In this document: piece after piece, positions 34,631 through 42,768 of the stretch
Numbering within the stretch: the stretch's first letter is position 1
Layout of the letters: each line of letters opens with the position of its first letter
Origin: Acidimicrobiaceae bacterium
GTDB taxonomy: Bacteria; Actinomycetota; Acidimicrobiia; Acidimicrobiales; RAAP-2
Length of the DNA stretch: 64,000 bases
NCBI GenBank assembly: GCA_027314705.1
Contig: DAHVAJ010000036.1
Location: 1 to 64,000 of the forward strand
Direction of reading: 5' to 3'
Program-made: the position numbers and the translations under genes
The notes under the pieces: model-generated
What the model saw: the letters and a program-made list of their open reading frames with translations, nothing else
The model's database searches: none
Told to the model about the DNA's origin: nothing

Positions 34631-35448
34631 GGCGCCTCCCCTCCCGGTGGGCCCTCGTGCCGGACCGAGCCGGCCAGATAGGCGGTGGCCTCCCCGTCGG
34701 TCGCCACCCGGCCCTCGAGGAGGACCACGCTGGTGTCGGCGATGCGGGCGACCTGCGAGAGATCGTGGCTGACCCAGATCACGGCCATCCCGGTGCGGGC
34801 CAGTCCGGTGGTCAGTTCCTCGAGGGTACGGGTGGCGGCGAAGTCGAGCGAGGCCGTGGGCTCGTCCATGAGGAGGACCTCCGGCCCGGTCAGCAGCGTG
34901 CGGGCCAGGCAGGCCCGCTGGGCCTCTCCGCCGGAGAGCTGGTCACCCGGTCGGTCGAGCCAGTCGGCGGGCAGGCCCACGGCCTCGAGGGCGTCCTCGT
35001 GGGCCCGCCCGCCGGCCGGCGCGGCCACGGCGAAGTTGTCGCCGAGGGTCCCGGGAAAGAGCGTGGGGCGCTGGAAGACCATGCCCACGCGCCGACGCAG
35101 GGCCAGGGGATCGAGGGTGGCGAGGTCCCGTCCCCGGAAGAGCACGGTGCCCGTCGTCGGGACGTCGAGGCGGTTGCACAGCCGGAGGAGGGTCGTCTTG
35201 CCCGCCCCCGAGGGACCGGTGAGCACGGAGACGCACCCGTCGCCGAACCGGCAGGTGACCCGGTCGAGCACGTCGGTGGCGTCGAAGCGCAGGGTGACGT
35301 CGCGGAAGGAGAACACCGGCTCGTCGGGGCCGGCCTCTGCCGGCCCCCCTGGCTCCGCTCGGTGCTCGTCCACCGGCCGCGCCACTCCCTCGTCCGCGGG
35401 GGTCCGAGCCCGGAGTCCGGTCGCCGGGGCGGAGGCGGTCGGGTTCAC
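34627..35448 (-). CDS. fetA: FetA-like ABC transporter ATPase
   Basis: This 273-aa ATPase has Walker A GPSGAGKTT, the Q-loop VFQRPTLFPG, signature LSGGEAQR, Walker B LLMDEPTASLD and the switch His in VSHDL. A 40-residue Pro/Ala/Glu-rich N-terminal extension precedes the ABC domain, longer than usual for FetA. The GTG start overlaps the methyltransferase stop by 4 nt. It pairs with FetB and most likely powers iron export; phosphate or glutamine importers have similar ATPases, but the permease settles the assignment. Confidence 0.88.
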   Translation of the reverse strand: MNPTASAPATGLRARTPADEGVARPVDEHRAEPGGPAEAGPDEPVFSFRDVTLRFDATDVLDRVTCRFGDGCVSVLTGPSGAGKTTLLRLCNRLDVPTTGTVLFRGRDLATLDPLALRRRVGMVFQRPTLFPGTLGDNFAVAAPAGGRAHEDALEAVGLPADWLDRPGDQLSGGEAQRACLARTLLTGPEVLLMDEPTASLDFAATRTLEELTTGLARTGMAVIWVSHDLSQVARIADTSVVLLEGRVATDGEATAYLAGSVRHEGPPGGEAP

Positions 35449-36077
35449 CCGCGCCAGTGGGCGGCCAGCCAGGTGAACGGCTGGACGGACCCGGAGGGAG
35501 TGGTGTGCAGTTCACGACCGGTGGCCACCGGCTCGACGCCCGGTCCGAGGACGTCGACGAGGCCGTCGGGGGAGTACCGGCTGACCGGCAGCCCCGAGCA
35601 GTACTCGGGCCCGTCCTCGGCGAAGGTGCCAAGGACGACGCCTGCGCCCGGTTCGAGGGCGGCGGCCAGGGTACGCAGGTAGCGGCCCCGGTCGGCCGCC
35701 GCGGTGAGGAAGTGGAAGACGGCGCGGTCGTGCCAGAGCCCGTAGGGCCGCGCCGGCTGCCAGGTGAGGACGTCTCCGTGGACCCAGGTGACCGGGGGGC
35801 CGTCGGCCAGCCGGGCGCGGGCCGCGGCCAGGGCGACGGCCGAGACGTCGAGGACGGTGACGTCGGTGAACCCCCTGTCGACCAGCGAGCCGGCGAGCCC
35901 CGAGGCGCCGCCACCGATGTCGACCACGGCGGAGGCCGGCGCGGTCCCCAGCCCGCGGATCAGCTCGAGCGACCGGGTGGCCTCGGTCTGGTACCAGCTG
36001 AGTTGGTGGTGTCCCCGGCCCCGGTACGCAGCGTCCCAGTGCGCCCCCCGCCTGTCGTCTTCGGACGTCGTTCCCAT
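35445..36077 (-). CDS. class I SAM-dependent methyltransferase
   Basis: This 210-aa protein has motif I VVDIGGGASGLAGSL, motif II VTVLDVSAVALAAAR and motif III VTWVHGDVLTW of the class I fold. WDAAYRGRGHHQLSWYQ at the N-terminus and LWHDRAVFHFL mark a subgroup often found for small-molecule or metalloid methyltransferases. The substrate is unknown. It is the first gene of an operon with fetA and fetB, each overlapping the next by GTGA, which suggests a shared role. The ATG lacks a ribosome site, and TAGCCT lies 7 nt upstream (leaderless type). Confidence 0.82.
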   Translation of the reverse strand: MGTTSEDDRRGAHWDAAYRGRGHHQLSWYQTEATRSLELIRGLGTAPASAVVDIGGGASGLAGSLVDRGFTDVTVLDVSAVALAAARARLADGPPVTWVHGDVLTWQPARPYGLWHDRAVFHFLTAAADRGRYLRTLAAALEPGAGVVLGTFAEDGPEYCSGLPVSRYSPDGLVDVLGPGVEPVATGRELHTTPSGSVQPFTWLAAHWRG

Positions 36078-36084
36078 CGGGGCG

Positions 36085-36090
36085 AGGCTA
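36085..36090 (-). promoter_or_regulatory. leaderless-type -10 (TAGCCT)
   Basis: Minus-strand TAGCCT, 7 nt, then the ATG of the methyltransferase-fetAB operon. Confidence 0.55.
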
Positions 36091-36255
36091 TCGGCGGTGG
36101 GCCGGCGGCCCCCCCTCGCCGGCCACCGCCAGGGCCAAGCGCCGTGGGTGTCCGACCGGCGGGTGACCTCCCGCTCGTGTGGGTCCGTCGTCCGCCCGCA
36201 GGCGGCGGCGACCGCCAGCCACCTGCGCCGAGGGTCGGTCCAGGTCGCCGGGTCC

Positions 36256-36275
36256 TTCGGGACTTTCGGCCCTGG
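36256..36275 (+). promoter_or_regulatory. DosR-like box upstream of the ACAD-ADC operon
   Basis: TTCGGGACTTTCGGCCCTGG matches 15 of 20 positions of the mycobacterial DosR consensus (TTSGGGACTWWAGTCCCSAA, recalled), including an intact GGGACT half-site. Its centre lies about 43 bp before the predicted start of transcription at 36309, a usual activator position. Confidence 0.55.
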
Positions 36276-36295
36276 AGGGACCGGGGGTGCGGGCG

Positions 36296-36301
36296 TAGGT
36301 T
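36296..36301 (+). promoter_or_regulatory. leaderless-type -10 (TAGGTT)
   Basis: TAGGTT, 7 nt, then the GTG at 36309; no Shine-Dalgarno. Confidence 0.55.
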
Positions 36302-36308
36302 CGGCCGC

Positions 36309-37628
36309 GTGGAACAGCACGGGGAGGCGACGTTCCTCGACCTCGGGGGGTTGGGGGAGCAAGAGCGGGTCCTGCGGGAACAGGCCCACCGCATCGCCGT
36401 CGACGTCCTCCGGCCGGCGGCCCGGGCCCTCGACCGGATGGCGCCCGCCGAGCGCATCGCCACGGGCTCGCCCCTCTTCGGAGCCCTCACGACCCTCAAG
36501 CAGCTCGGCTACCACCGCATCTTCCTGACCCCCGAGGCCGGCGGGCCCCCCGAGCGCGTCTCGGCCCTGGCCCAGTCCGTCGTCCTCGAGGAGCTGGGCT
36601 GGGGCAGCCTGGGCCTGGCCACCGCCTTCCTGGTCGACATGCTGCCGGTCATGGGGATCGCCAATTTCGGCTCCGACGAGCTCAAGGACGAGCTCATGGT
36701 CCCGTGGGTGGACGACGAGTCCGGCGCCTACCACGGGTGCTGGGCCATCACCGAGCCCGACCACGGCAGCGACTTCCTCAGCCTGCGCGACGACGACGCC
36801 CCGACCTTCGGCCGGGCCCAGCTCGTGGCCGAGCCGGCCGAGGGCGGGTGGAACCTGCGGGGCCAGAAGTCGGCCTGGGTCAGTTCCGGGCCGATCGCCA
36901 CCCACGCCGCCGTGCACGCCCAGGCCGGCCGCGACGGCGACCTCTACCACTCGCTCTTCTGCGTGGTGGACCTCGCCGATCCCGGAGTCCGTCGGGGTCC
37001 GCCCGCCGACATGCTGGGCGTGCGCGACGACCCCCAGGGCGAGCTGTTCTTCGACGGGGTGTTCGTGCCCGACCGCAACGTCCTCGTGCCGCCCGGCCCC
37101 CTCTATCCGGCCTTCGGCGACCAGCTGCTGTGCCTGACGAGTTCGGTCCTGGCCAACGTCGCAGTGGGTGTGGCCCGCGCCGCCTTCGAGGAGGCGCTCG
37201 GTCACGCCCGGGCACGGACCCAGGGCGGTGGACCACTGACCGGGCACAAGAACATCCAGCTCACCCTGTACTCGATGTTCGAGAAGGTGGAGTCGGCCCG
37301 CACCTATGCCCGGGCCGTCCTGGCCCACACCAACGCCCACCTCCCCGGCGCCGGGCCCGACGCCACGGGGGCCTCGCCCCGCCACGCCCGGGCCGCCCAG
37401 GTCCTGGCCAAGCGGGTGGCCTACGAGGTGGCCCACGACGCCGTCCAGGTCCACGGAGCCCAGGGCCTGCACCGCGACGCCCTCGTCGAGAAGCTCTTCC
37501 GCGACGCCCGCTGCCTGATCATCGAGGACGGGACACTGGAGGTCCTCGCTCTCGACGCGGCACGCGACCTGGTCGCCAACTACGAGCACGACGTGTACGA
37601 CCTCGAGGAGATGTTGAGCAGAGAGTGA
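36309..37628 (+). CDS. acyl-CoA dehydrogenase family protein
   Basis: This 439-aa protein has the acyl-CoA dehydrogenase fold: helical N-terminus (QERVLREQAHRIAVDVLRPAARAL), AITEPDHGSDFLSL in the beta domain, and the C-terminal KRVAYEVAHDAVQVHGAQGLHRD. Near the end IIEDGTLEVLALDAARDL stands in place of the YEGTxxIQR motif. It is larger and more divergent than the other four in the window. The GTG start is leaderless in type. It is followed 12 bp later by an acetoacetate-decarboxylase-fold gene, and a DosR-like box precedes the pair. The pair may process a short ketoacid or acyl-CoA under low oxygen; this is inference. Confidence 0.85.
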   Translation: MEQHGEATFLDLGGLGEQERVLREQAHRIAVDVLRPAARALDRMAPAERIATGSPLFGALTTLKQLGYHRIFLTPEAGGPPERVSALAQSVVLEELGWGSLGLATAFLVDMLPVMGIANFGSDELKDELMVPWVDDESGAYHGCWAITEPDHGSDFLSLRDDDAPTFGRAQLVAEPAEGGWNLRGQKSAWVSSGPIATHAAVHAQAGRDGDLYHSLFCVVDLADPGVRRGPPADMLGVRDDPQGELFFDGVFVPDRNVLVPPGPLYPAFGDQLLCLTSSVLANVAVGVARAAFEEALGHARARTQGGGPLTGHKNIQLTLYSMFEKVESARTYARAVLAHTNAHLPGAGPDATGASPRHARAAQVLAKRVAYEVAHDAVQVHGAQGLHRDALVEKLFRDARCLIIEDGTLEVLALDAARDLVANYEHDVYDLEEMLSRE

Positions 37629-37640
37629 GGAGATGACGCC

Positions 37641-38432
37641 ATGGCCACGTGGAAGAGCACCCCGCTGGACGCACCATTGTTCCAGATGGACGCCGAGCGG
37701 GGAATCGAGTACTGGGGATGTCGGGCCGTGCTGGCCACCTTCACCCTGACCGAGGAGGTCGCCGGGCTCGTGCCCGAGGGGCTCCACCTCCTCCAGCCGG
37801 CCGTCGGGGCCGTCCTCGTCGCCGAGTACGGGGCCAGCACGCTCGGGCCCTACCGGGAGTTCGTGTCGTTGGTCCAGGTGGCCGACGACGACGGCACGCA
37901 GGGGATGTACATCCCCTTCATCTACGTCACCAACGATGCCGCCCTGGCCGCCGGGCGCGAGGTCCTCGGCGCGCCGAAGAAGCTGGCCGACATCGCCGTC
38001 GAACAGGCGGCGGAAGCGGTCGTGGGCCGTCTGGCCCGGCCGGCCTCGTGCACCCTCGTCGAGGTGGTCGTGGCCCCGGCCGAGCGGGTCGGCAGCGAGT
38101 TGCTCGACGCCCTCCTCCCGCCGGCCACCCCGTTCTTCTCCCTCCGCCACCTGCCCGGCCCTCCGGGAGCGACCCAGGTGCACGAGCTCATCCGCTGGAA
38201 CTGCGACCTCGCCGTCCGCCAGGACGCCTTCGGCGACGGCCTGCGCTTCACCGGGCCGTCGTCGCTTTCCTACCCGACCCGCTCGGCCGTCGACCCGGTC
38301 CACCGACTCGGTGTCGACACGTTCCTCGGTGGTGCCTACCTCGAGTTCGACATGCGGCTCACCGCCGGCAGCGTGGTCTGGTCGCGGACCGAGGCGGCGG
38401 TCGGTATCCGCCAACCCGTGGTCACCGGCTGA
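37641..38432 (+). CDS. acetoacetate decarboxylase family protein
   Basis: This 263-aa protein has the ADC beta-barrel fold. The Schiff-base lysine pair is visible in GREVLGAPKKLAD (Lys113 and Lys114), matching the PKK motif of clostridial ADC. Other family segments are YIPFIYVTNDAALAAGRE and GGAYLEFDMRLTAGSV. True ADC converts acetoacetate to acetone and CO2; many bacterial family members act instead on other keto acids as dehydratases or aldolases. The ATG has GAGGAGATG upstream. It is co-transcribed with the acyl-CoA dehydrogenase ahead of it. Confidence 0.82.
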   Translation: MATWKSTPLDAPLFQMDAERGIEYWGCRAVLATFTLTEEVAGLVPEGLHLLQPAVGAVLVAEYGASTLGPYREFVSLVQVADDDGTQGMYIPFIYVTNDAALAAGREVLGAPKKLADIAVEQAAEAVVGRLARPASCTLVEVVVAPAERVGSELLDALLPPATPFFSLRHLPGPPGATQVHELIRWNCDLAVRQDAFGDGLRFTGPSSLSYPTRSAVDPVHRLGVDTFLGGAYLEFDMRLTAGSVVWSRTEAAVGIRQPVVTG

Positions 38433-38436
38433 GCAC

Positions 38437-38469
38437 GTCGGGCGGAGGCTGGGCCGGCCGGCGCCCGAC
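38437..38469. terminator. putative bidirectional terminator
   Basis: A perfect 8-bp stem (GTCGGGCG/CGCCCGAC) with a 17-nt loop, 4 bp after the ADC-family stop, in the convergent gap before the hydrolase gene. Confidence 0.45.
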
Positions 38470-38514
38470 GCGTCCCGGGCCCACGGGCGGCAGGCCCGCG
38501 GCGCGCCGTGGCAC

Positions 38515-39546
38515 TCAGTCCCGGGCGAAGGCGGCCAGGTCCCGGGCCGTGTCCCGGCTGATCTCCGGGCAGGCGATGGTGAAGATCTCGGTGCCGTGCA
38601 TGGTGCCGAGGACCTGGCGGCCGCGCGCCGGCACCCCGGCCGCCAACAGCAGCCGGTAGAAGGCGATGCCCTCGTCGCGCAGCGGGTCGCACTCGTTGAC
38701 GCTGACCACCGTCGGCGGAAAGCCGGCCACGTCCTCCACGGTGGCGAAGGCCGGCCAGGCCATCGGGTCGGCGGCCTCGAAGGCCTCGATGCCGTAGCCC
38801 ACCTTCCCCCGGTTGCTGTGGAGGCTGAGCAGGATCCCCTCGTTCTCGATCGACGACGGGTACCGCTCCTGCGGCCACTCCCCGGCGAGGTACGGGCAGA
38901 GGGCGTAGAGGCCCCTCACCAGGCCGAGGTCACCGTCGCGCTTGAGACGGAGCCCGGTGGCGAGCGTGAGGTTGCCGCCGCCGCTCTCACCGGCCACCAC
39001 CACGCGGTCCGGGTCGACTCCCAGCGCCCCCGCGTTGGCGACCACCCAGCGGAGCCCGGACAGGCAGTCGTCGAGACCGGCCGGGTACGGCGCCACCTCC
39101 GGCACCGACGAAGGGCTCACCGCATTGCGGAAGTCGACCATGACCACGACCACGCCGTTGGCGGCGATGAGCTTGCTCCAGCCCCGGTACATGCCGTCGA
39201 AGCACGACAGGGCCGCCATCCCTCCGCCGTGGATGTAGTAGACGCAGGCCAGGGCCTCTTCGGTGTCCGGCCGGACGACGCGGAGGTTGACGGTGTTGCC
39301 GTCGGGGGCAGAGACGATCTGCTCGGTGGTGGTCCGCAGGCCGGCGGAAGGGGCCGCCTCCTCCGAGTCGCAGAGGTCCATGACCGAGCGGAAGGCCTCG
39401 GCGGCGGCCAGGGCGCCGGGCGCGTTCGCTTCCTCGAGCATCGCCTCGCGGCTGGCCACGTCGGTTGCCGACAGGGGCGGCAAGAAGGCGAGGAGCGCCT
39501 TGAGACGGGGGTCCAGCCTGGGATCGGCGGCGATGTCGGGGGCCAT
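38515..39546 (-). CDS. alpha/beta hydrolase of the hormone-sensitive lipase family
   Basis: This 343-aa esterase has the HSL-type oxyanion motif HGGG (residues 106-109), the nucleophile elbow GESGG with Ser188, the acid in NECDPLRDEG and the catalytic His in GTMHGTEIF. An N-terminal cap of about 70 residues precedes the core. It probably hydrolyses short or medium-chain carboxylic esters in the cytoplasm. The ATG of MAPDIAAD has AGGAGGAG 7 nt upstream. It is a single gene between two convergent or divergent neighbours. Confidence 0.88.
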   Translation of the reverse strand: MAPDIAADPRLDPRLKALLAFLPPLSATDVASREAMLEEANAPGALAAAEAFRSVMDLCDSEEAAPSAGLRTTTEQIVSAPDGNTVNLRVVRPDTEEALACVYYIHGGGMAALSCFDGMYRGWSKLIAANGVVVVMVDFRNAVSPSSVPEVAPYPAGLDDCLSGLRWVVANAGALGVDPDRVVVAGESGGGNLTLATGLRLKRDGDLGLVRGLYALCPYLAGEWPQERYPSSIENEGILLSLHSNRGKVGYGIEAFEAADPMAWPAFATVEDVAGFPPTVVSVNECDPLRDEGIAFYRLLLAAGVPARGRQVLGTMHGTEIFTIACPEISRDTARDLAAFARD

Positions 39547-39626
39547 GGGGTGCTCCTCCTGCTGGGGCGCGGGCCGTCGGACCGCCGGCCCAGGGTAGCC
39601 AGCCCGACCGGTTCGCGTCGCGCCGC

Positions 39627-39632
39627 TACGGT
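39627..39632 (+). promoter_or_regulatory. leaderless-type -10 (TACGGT)
   Basis: TACGGT, 6 nt, then the GTG at 39639. Confidence 0.55.
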
Positions 39633-39638
39633 GGGGGC

Positions 39639-40190
39639 GTGAACGGCCTGGCGGCACCGCGCCGGATCTGCGTCCACGGCCCCTCCGGCAGCGGCAAGAC
39701 CACGCTCGCCGCCCGAGTGGCGGCCCGGCTCGGCGTCGCTCACGTCGAGCTCGACGCCATCGTCCACCAGCCGGGTTGGACCGAGCTCCCCACCCCCGCC
39801 TTACGCGCCCGGGTGGCCGCCCTCGCGGCCGGTCCGGCGTGGGTGAGCGACGGCAACTATGCGTCCGTGCGCGACCTGCTCTGGGCCCGTGCCCAGCTGA
39901 TCGTCGTGCTCGACCCGCCCCGCTGGCGGACCACCGCCCGGATCCTGCGCCGGACCGTGGTGCGCGGCGTGCGCCGGACCGAGCTGTGGAACGGCAACCG
40001 CGAGGAGCTGGGCAACCTGTTCTCCCTCGACCCGGCCCGCAACGTGGTGCTCTGGTCGGTGCGCACCCAGCGCCGGTACCGGACCGAGCTGCCGGCCGCG
40101 GCGCGGGAACTCGGCGGCCCCGAGGTGGTGGTGGTCCGGTCGGACCACCAGATCGACGCCCTGGTGGCCGGCCTGGCCGGCCCGGTCTGA
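39639..40190 (+). CDS. small P-loop kinase (adenylate kinase/FlaR-like)
   Basis: This 183-aa protein has Walker A GPSGSGKTTLAARVAARL, then VELDAIVHQPGW and WVSDGNYASVRDLLWARAQLIVVLDPP. This pattern is typical of AAA_17/adenylate-kinase-like proteins once named topology modulation protein FlaR. The lid-like segment RRTELWNGNREELGNLF and the VRTQRRYR arginines complete the site. It likely phosphorylates a small molecule; the substrate is unknown. GTG start, leaderless in type. Confidence 0.82.
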   Translation: MNGLAAPRRICVHGPSGSGKTTLAARVAARLGVAHVELDAIVHQPGWTELPTPALRARVAALAAGPAWVSDGNYASVRDLLWARAQLIVVLDPPRWRTTARILRRTVVRGVRRTELWNGNREELGNLFSLDPARNVVLWSVRTQRRYRTELPAAARELGGPEVVVVRSDHQIDALVAGLAGPV

Positions 40191-40251
40191 CCCCGGTCGC
40201 TCCCGGCCCGCGGCGGGTCGTCCGGTCGGCGTCCTCAGGCCGCCGGCCCGC

Positions 40252-42672
40252 TCAGGGCGCGTATGCGACCTGGGTCGACGTGCCGTGCTCGGCGGCCAGC
40301 TGCGCCGGCGTGTAGGCGAGCGGGACCCACCGCTTCTCCGAGTAGAGCTTGGTCATGTTGGCGTACCAGGGAGAGGTGGGGTCGGTGGCCTGCGAGTAGG
40401 TGAGGATGCCCTGGGACACGGGACCGGACGGCGTGAGCTCCGTGGTCATGACCAGTGACGAGCCGTCGTGGACGACGCCGTAGGGGAAGGCGGCGAGCGG
40501 CCCGCCCGTCCCGTCGGCCGCGTAGATGGCGTTGAAGCAGCCGGTGTCGCATCCCGGGATGGGGATGGACGTGCCGTTGCGCACGACATGCTGGACCTGA
40601 CCGTAGGTGGCGTCGAGGGGGACGTGGTGCTGCTGCAGGTTGACCACGGCATCGGCCAGGGCCTGGAGGATCGCCGGGTTGGCCGTGTTGAGCACGGCAG
40701 GTGTCGTCAGCGGTTGGGCCGGGTTGAAGGCGTCCGACCACAGCCCCTTGCTCGGGGCGTTGGCGGCCCATTCCGAGAAGAGCCATCCACCGGCCGCGTC
40801 GAGGTTGCCGGTCTTGTCGTAGCCGGCGAGTGCCGTACACGCCGCCGTGAGGTCGACCGTCGTGCCGTTCGACGCCTTGGCCGACGGCGTGGCCCGGCAC
40901 GCCCCGACCAGGGCGCCCAGGACCAATTGCGCTTCCATCGACTGGTTGGACTGCCACATCGCCTGCAGCGAGCCGAGGGTGAACTTCGGCGGGCCGAGCC
41001 CGTCGGTGCCGGCCACCCGTGCCGCGATCATCTGGTTCCCGAGCCGGGTGCGCAGGCCCTGCTGGACGTCGATGTTGCCGATGATGGGGGAGAAGGCCGG
41101 GAAGGGCGCGCTGGGATTGGCCAGCCAGTAGGAGTCGTTGGAGTTCTCGACGTAGTCGGTCCGGATGGTGTGGGGCATGTGCGAGGCGTTGAAGATTCCC
41201 GGGACCGGAGTCCCCGGGTCGTTCTGCCAGGCGCAGTCCTGGCGGGAGCCGTCGAGCGTGACCACGCCGGCCGCCTGGTAGACCAGCTGGGCCAGTCCGG
41301 GCGGTGTGCACGAGGCGATGAGCGAGGCCGGCACGTTCGGGGTGTTGCCCACGTCGCCGTAGTACACGTGCCCGGTGGCGTCGGCTGCGATGGTGTTGAA
41401 GGTGGGGATGGCCAGGTAGGTCGACTCGATGTTGAGGAGGTCCTGGACCGACGTGGCCCGACCCATGGCCAGGTACTGGTTGGCCGCCCGGTAGGCGTCG
41501 TTTCCCATGGAGTCGGCCATCGCGTAGGCGGTGGTGGTCGTCCACTGGTAGTGGGCCTGGCCGACCACCACCACCGGTCCCCACTGGGTCGTGTAGAAGG
41601 TGTGGTGCACCACGCCGTGGCCGGTGTCGACGCTCACCGTCTGCCGGCCCATGGGCACGGTCTTGCCGTCGACCACGTAGGCCGTCGGGTCCCCCGGAGC
41701 CAGCTTGAGCTGGTAGAAGGTGAAGCGGAAGCTCGTCGAGACGGTGTGGGTCCAGGCCACGTTCTGGTTGAACCCGATGCCGATCAGGGGGAAGCCCATG
41801 AGCGTGCCGCCCTCGACGTCGTACTGACCGGGAACGGTGAGCTGGGCCATCCAGAAGCGCTCCGTGCCCTGCCAGGGGAAGTGGGGGTTGGCCAGGAGCA
41901 TGCCGTCGCCGGCCGCGGTGTCCTGTGAGCCGATGCCGATGCCGTTGGAGCCCACGCTGTCCCCGCTGTTGGAGCCGAACGCGGCGGTCAGGGTGGCCGC
42001 GTTCGGCGCCGGCGGGTCCGCGGTGGTCGCCGCGGTGGTCGCCGCCGTGTGCGCCGGCGGCGCCGCCTGGACTTCGGCCCCGATGAACTGGGCGCTCGAC
42101 GCCTCGGTGACGATCTGGTAGCCGCGCAGGTACATGTCGTCGAGGGTGATCGGCCGCACCCACGGCTTGTGCTTGCACGCCGGATCGGTGAGCTTGCCCG
42201 AGGCGAGGTAGTCGTTGTACCCGGCCACGTACCCCCGGTAGACGTCCACCACCTGGGGGGTCGGCCCCAGGGGCGGGGCCTGGTGGAACTCGCGGGTGAG
42301 GATGCCGCTGTCCTTCACCCGGGTCCAGAAGAGATCGGAGTCGAGGTTGGTGTCGGACGTCCCCGCCGAGTAGTTGAGGCTGAGCCCCTTGGGCCCGAAG
42401 TACTTCGAACGCTGGCCGTTGACGGTCACGAAGTCCTGGGCGAGGGTGCAGAAGTTGTCCCGGGCGAAGGCCAGGGCCTCGCCGTAGCCGAGGGCGGTGA
42501 AGTTGGACGCGGTGATGTGGGGGATCCCGGCGCTGTCCCGCGTGATGGTGACCTTCATGGCCGGGTTGGCCGGGTTGGCGGTCGACGGGGTCCCCGACGA
42601 CGAACAACCGGCCAGGACGACTGCGGCGAGCCCGAGAGCGCCGAGGGCCCGAAGGGGGAAGGTGACGGCCAT
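40252..42672 (-). CDS. penicillin acylase family (Ntn-hydrolase) lipoprotein, aculeacin/AHL-acylase-like
   Basis: This 806-aa precursor has a lipobox (VVLAGC, Cys23), so it is exported and anchored outside. It carries the alpha-chain region, a low-complexity Ala/Thr/Pro spacer (residues 203-230) and the autoprocessing site DSVGSNGIGIGS, where Ser242 would become the N-terminal nucleophile of the beta chain. ANPHFPWQGTERFWMAQLTV and FPLIGIGFNQNVAWTHTVS are the beta-chain signatures shared by aculeacin A acylase and AHL acylases. It would cut acyl-amide bonds in lipopeptides, beta-lactams or homoserine lactones. The ATG is leaderless in type (TACGCT 6 nt upstream). Confidence 0.88.
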   Translation of the reverse strand: MAVTFPLRALGALGLAAVVLAGCSSSGTPSTANPANPAMKVTITRDSAGIPHITASNFTALGYGEALAFARDNFCTLAQDFVTVNGQRSKYFGPKGLSLNYSAGTSDTNLDSDLFWTRVKDSGILTREFHQAPPLGPTPQVVDVYRGYVAGYNDYLASGKLTDPACKHKPWVRPITLDDMYLRGYQIVTEASSAQFIGAEVQAAPPAHTAATTAATTADPPAPNAATLTAAFGSNSGDSVGSNGIGIGSQDTAAGDGMLLANPHFPWQGTERFWMAQLTVPGQYDVEGGTLMGFPLIGIGFNQNVAWTHTVSTSFRFTFYQLKLAPGDPTAYVVDGKTVPMGRQTVSVDTGHGVVHHTFYTTQWGPVVVVGQAHYQWTTTTAYAMADSMGNDAYRAANQYLAMGRATSVQDLLNIESTYLAIPTFNTIAADATGHVYYGDVGNTPNVPASLIASCTPPGLAQLVYQAAGVVTLDGSRQDCAWQNDPGTPVPGIFNASHMPHTIRTDYVENSNDSYWLANPSAPFPAFSPIIGNIDVQQGLRTRLGNQMIAARVAGTDGLGPPKFTLGSLQAMWQSNQSMEAQLVLGALVGACRATPSAKASNGTTVDLTAACTALAGYDKTGNLDAAGGWLFSEWAANAPSKGLWSDAFNPAQPLTTPAVLNTANPAILQALADAVVNLQQHHVPLDATYGQVQHVVRNGTSIPIPGCDTGCFNAIYAADGTGGPLAAFPYGVVHDGSSLVMTTELTPSGPVSQGILTYSQATDPTSPWYANMTKLYSEKRWVPLAYTPAQLAAEHGTSTQVAYAP

Positions 42673-42678
42673 GCGGCG

Positions 42679-42684
42679 AGCGTA
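42679..42684 (-). promoter_or_regulatory. leaderless-type -10 (TACGCT) of the acylase
   Basis: Minus-strand TACGCT, 6 nt, then the acylase ATG. Confidence 0.55.
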
Positions 42685-42756
42685 TCCCCACCGGGCCGAC
42701 GGGTGAGACCTGTGGCCGGCGGCCCCGACCGGACGGGGTCGCCGGGCTCCGTCCGG

Positions 42757-42762
42757 TACGGT
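42757..42762 (+). promoter_or_regulatory. leaderless-type -10 (TACGGT) of the permease
   Basis: TACGGT, 6 nt, then the ATG at 42769. Confidence 0.55.
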
Positions 42763-42768
42763 CGCCCC

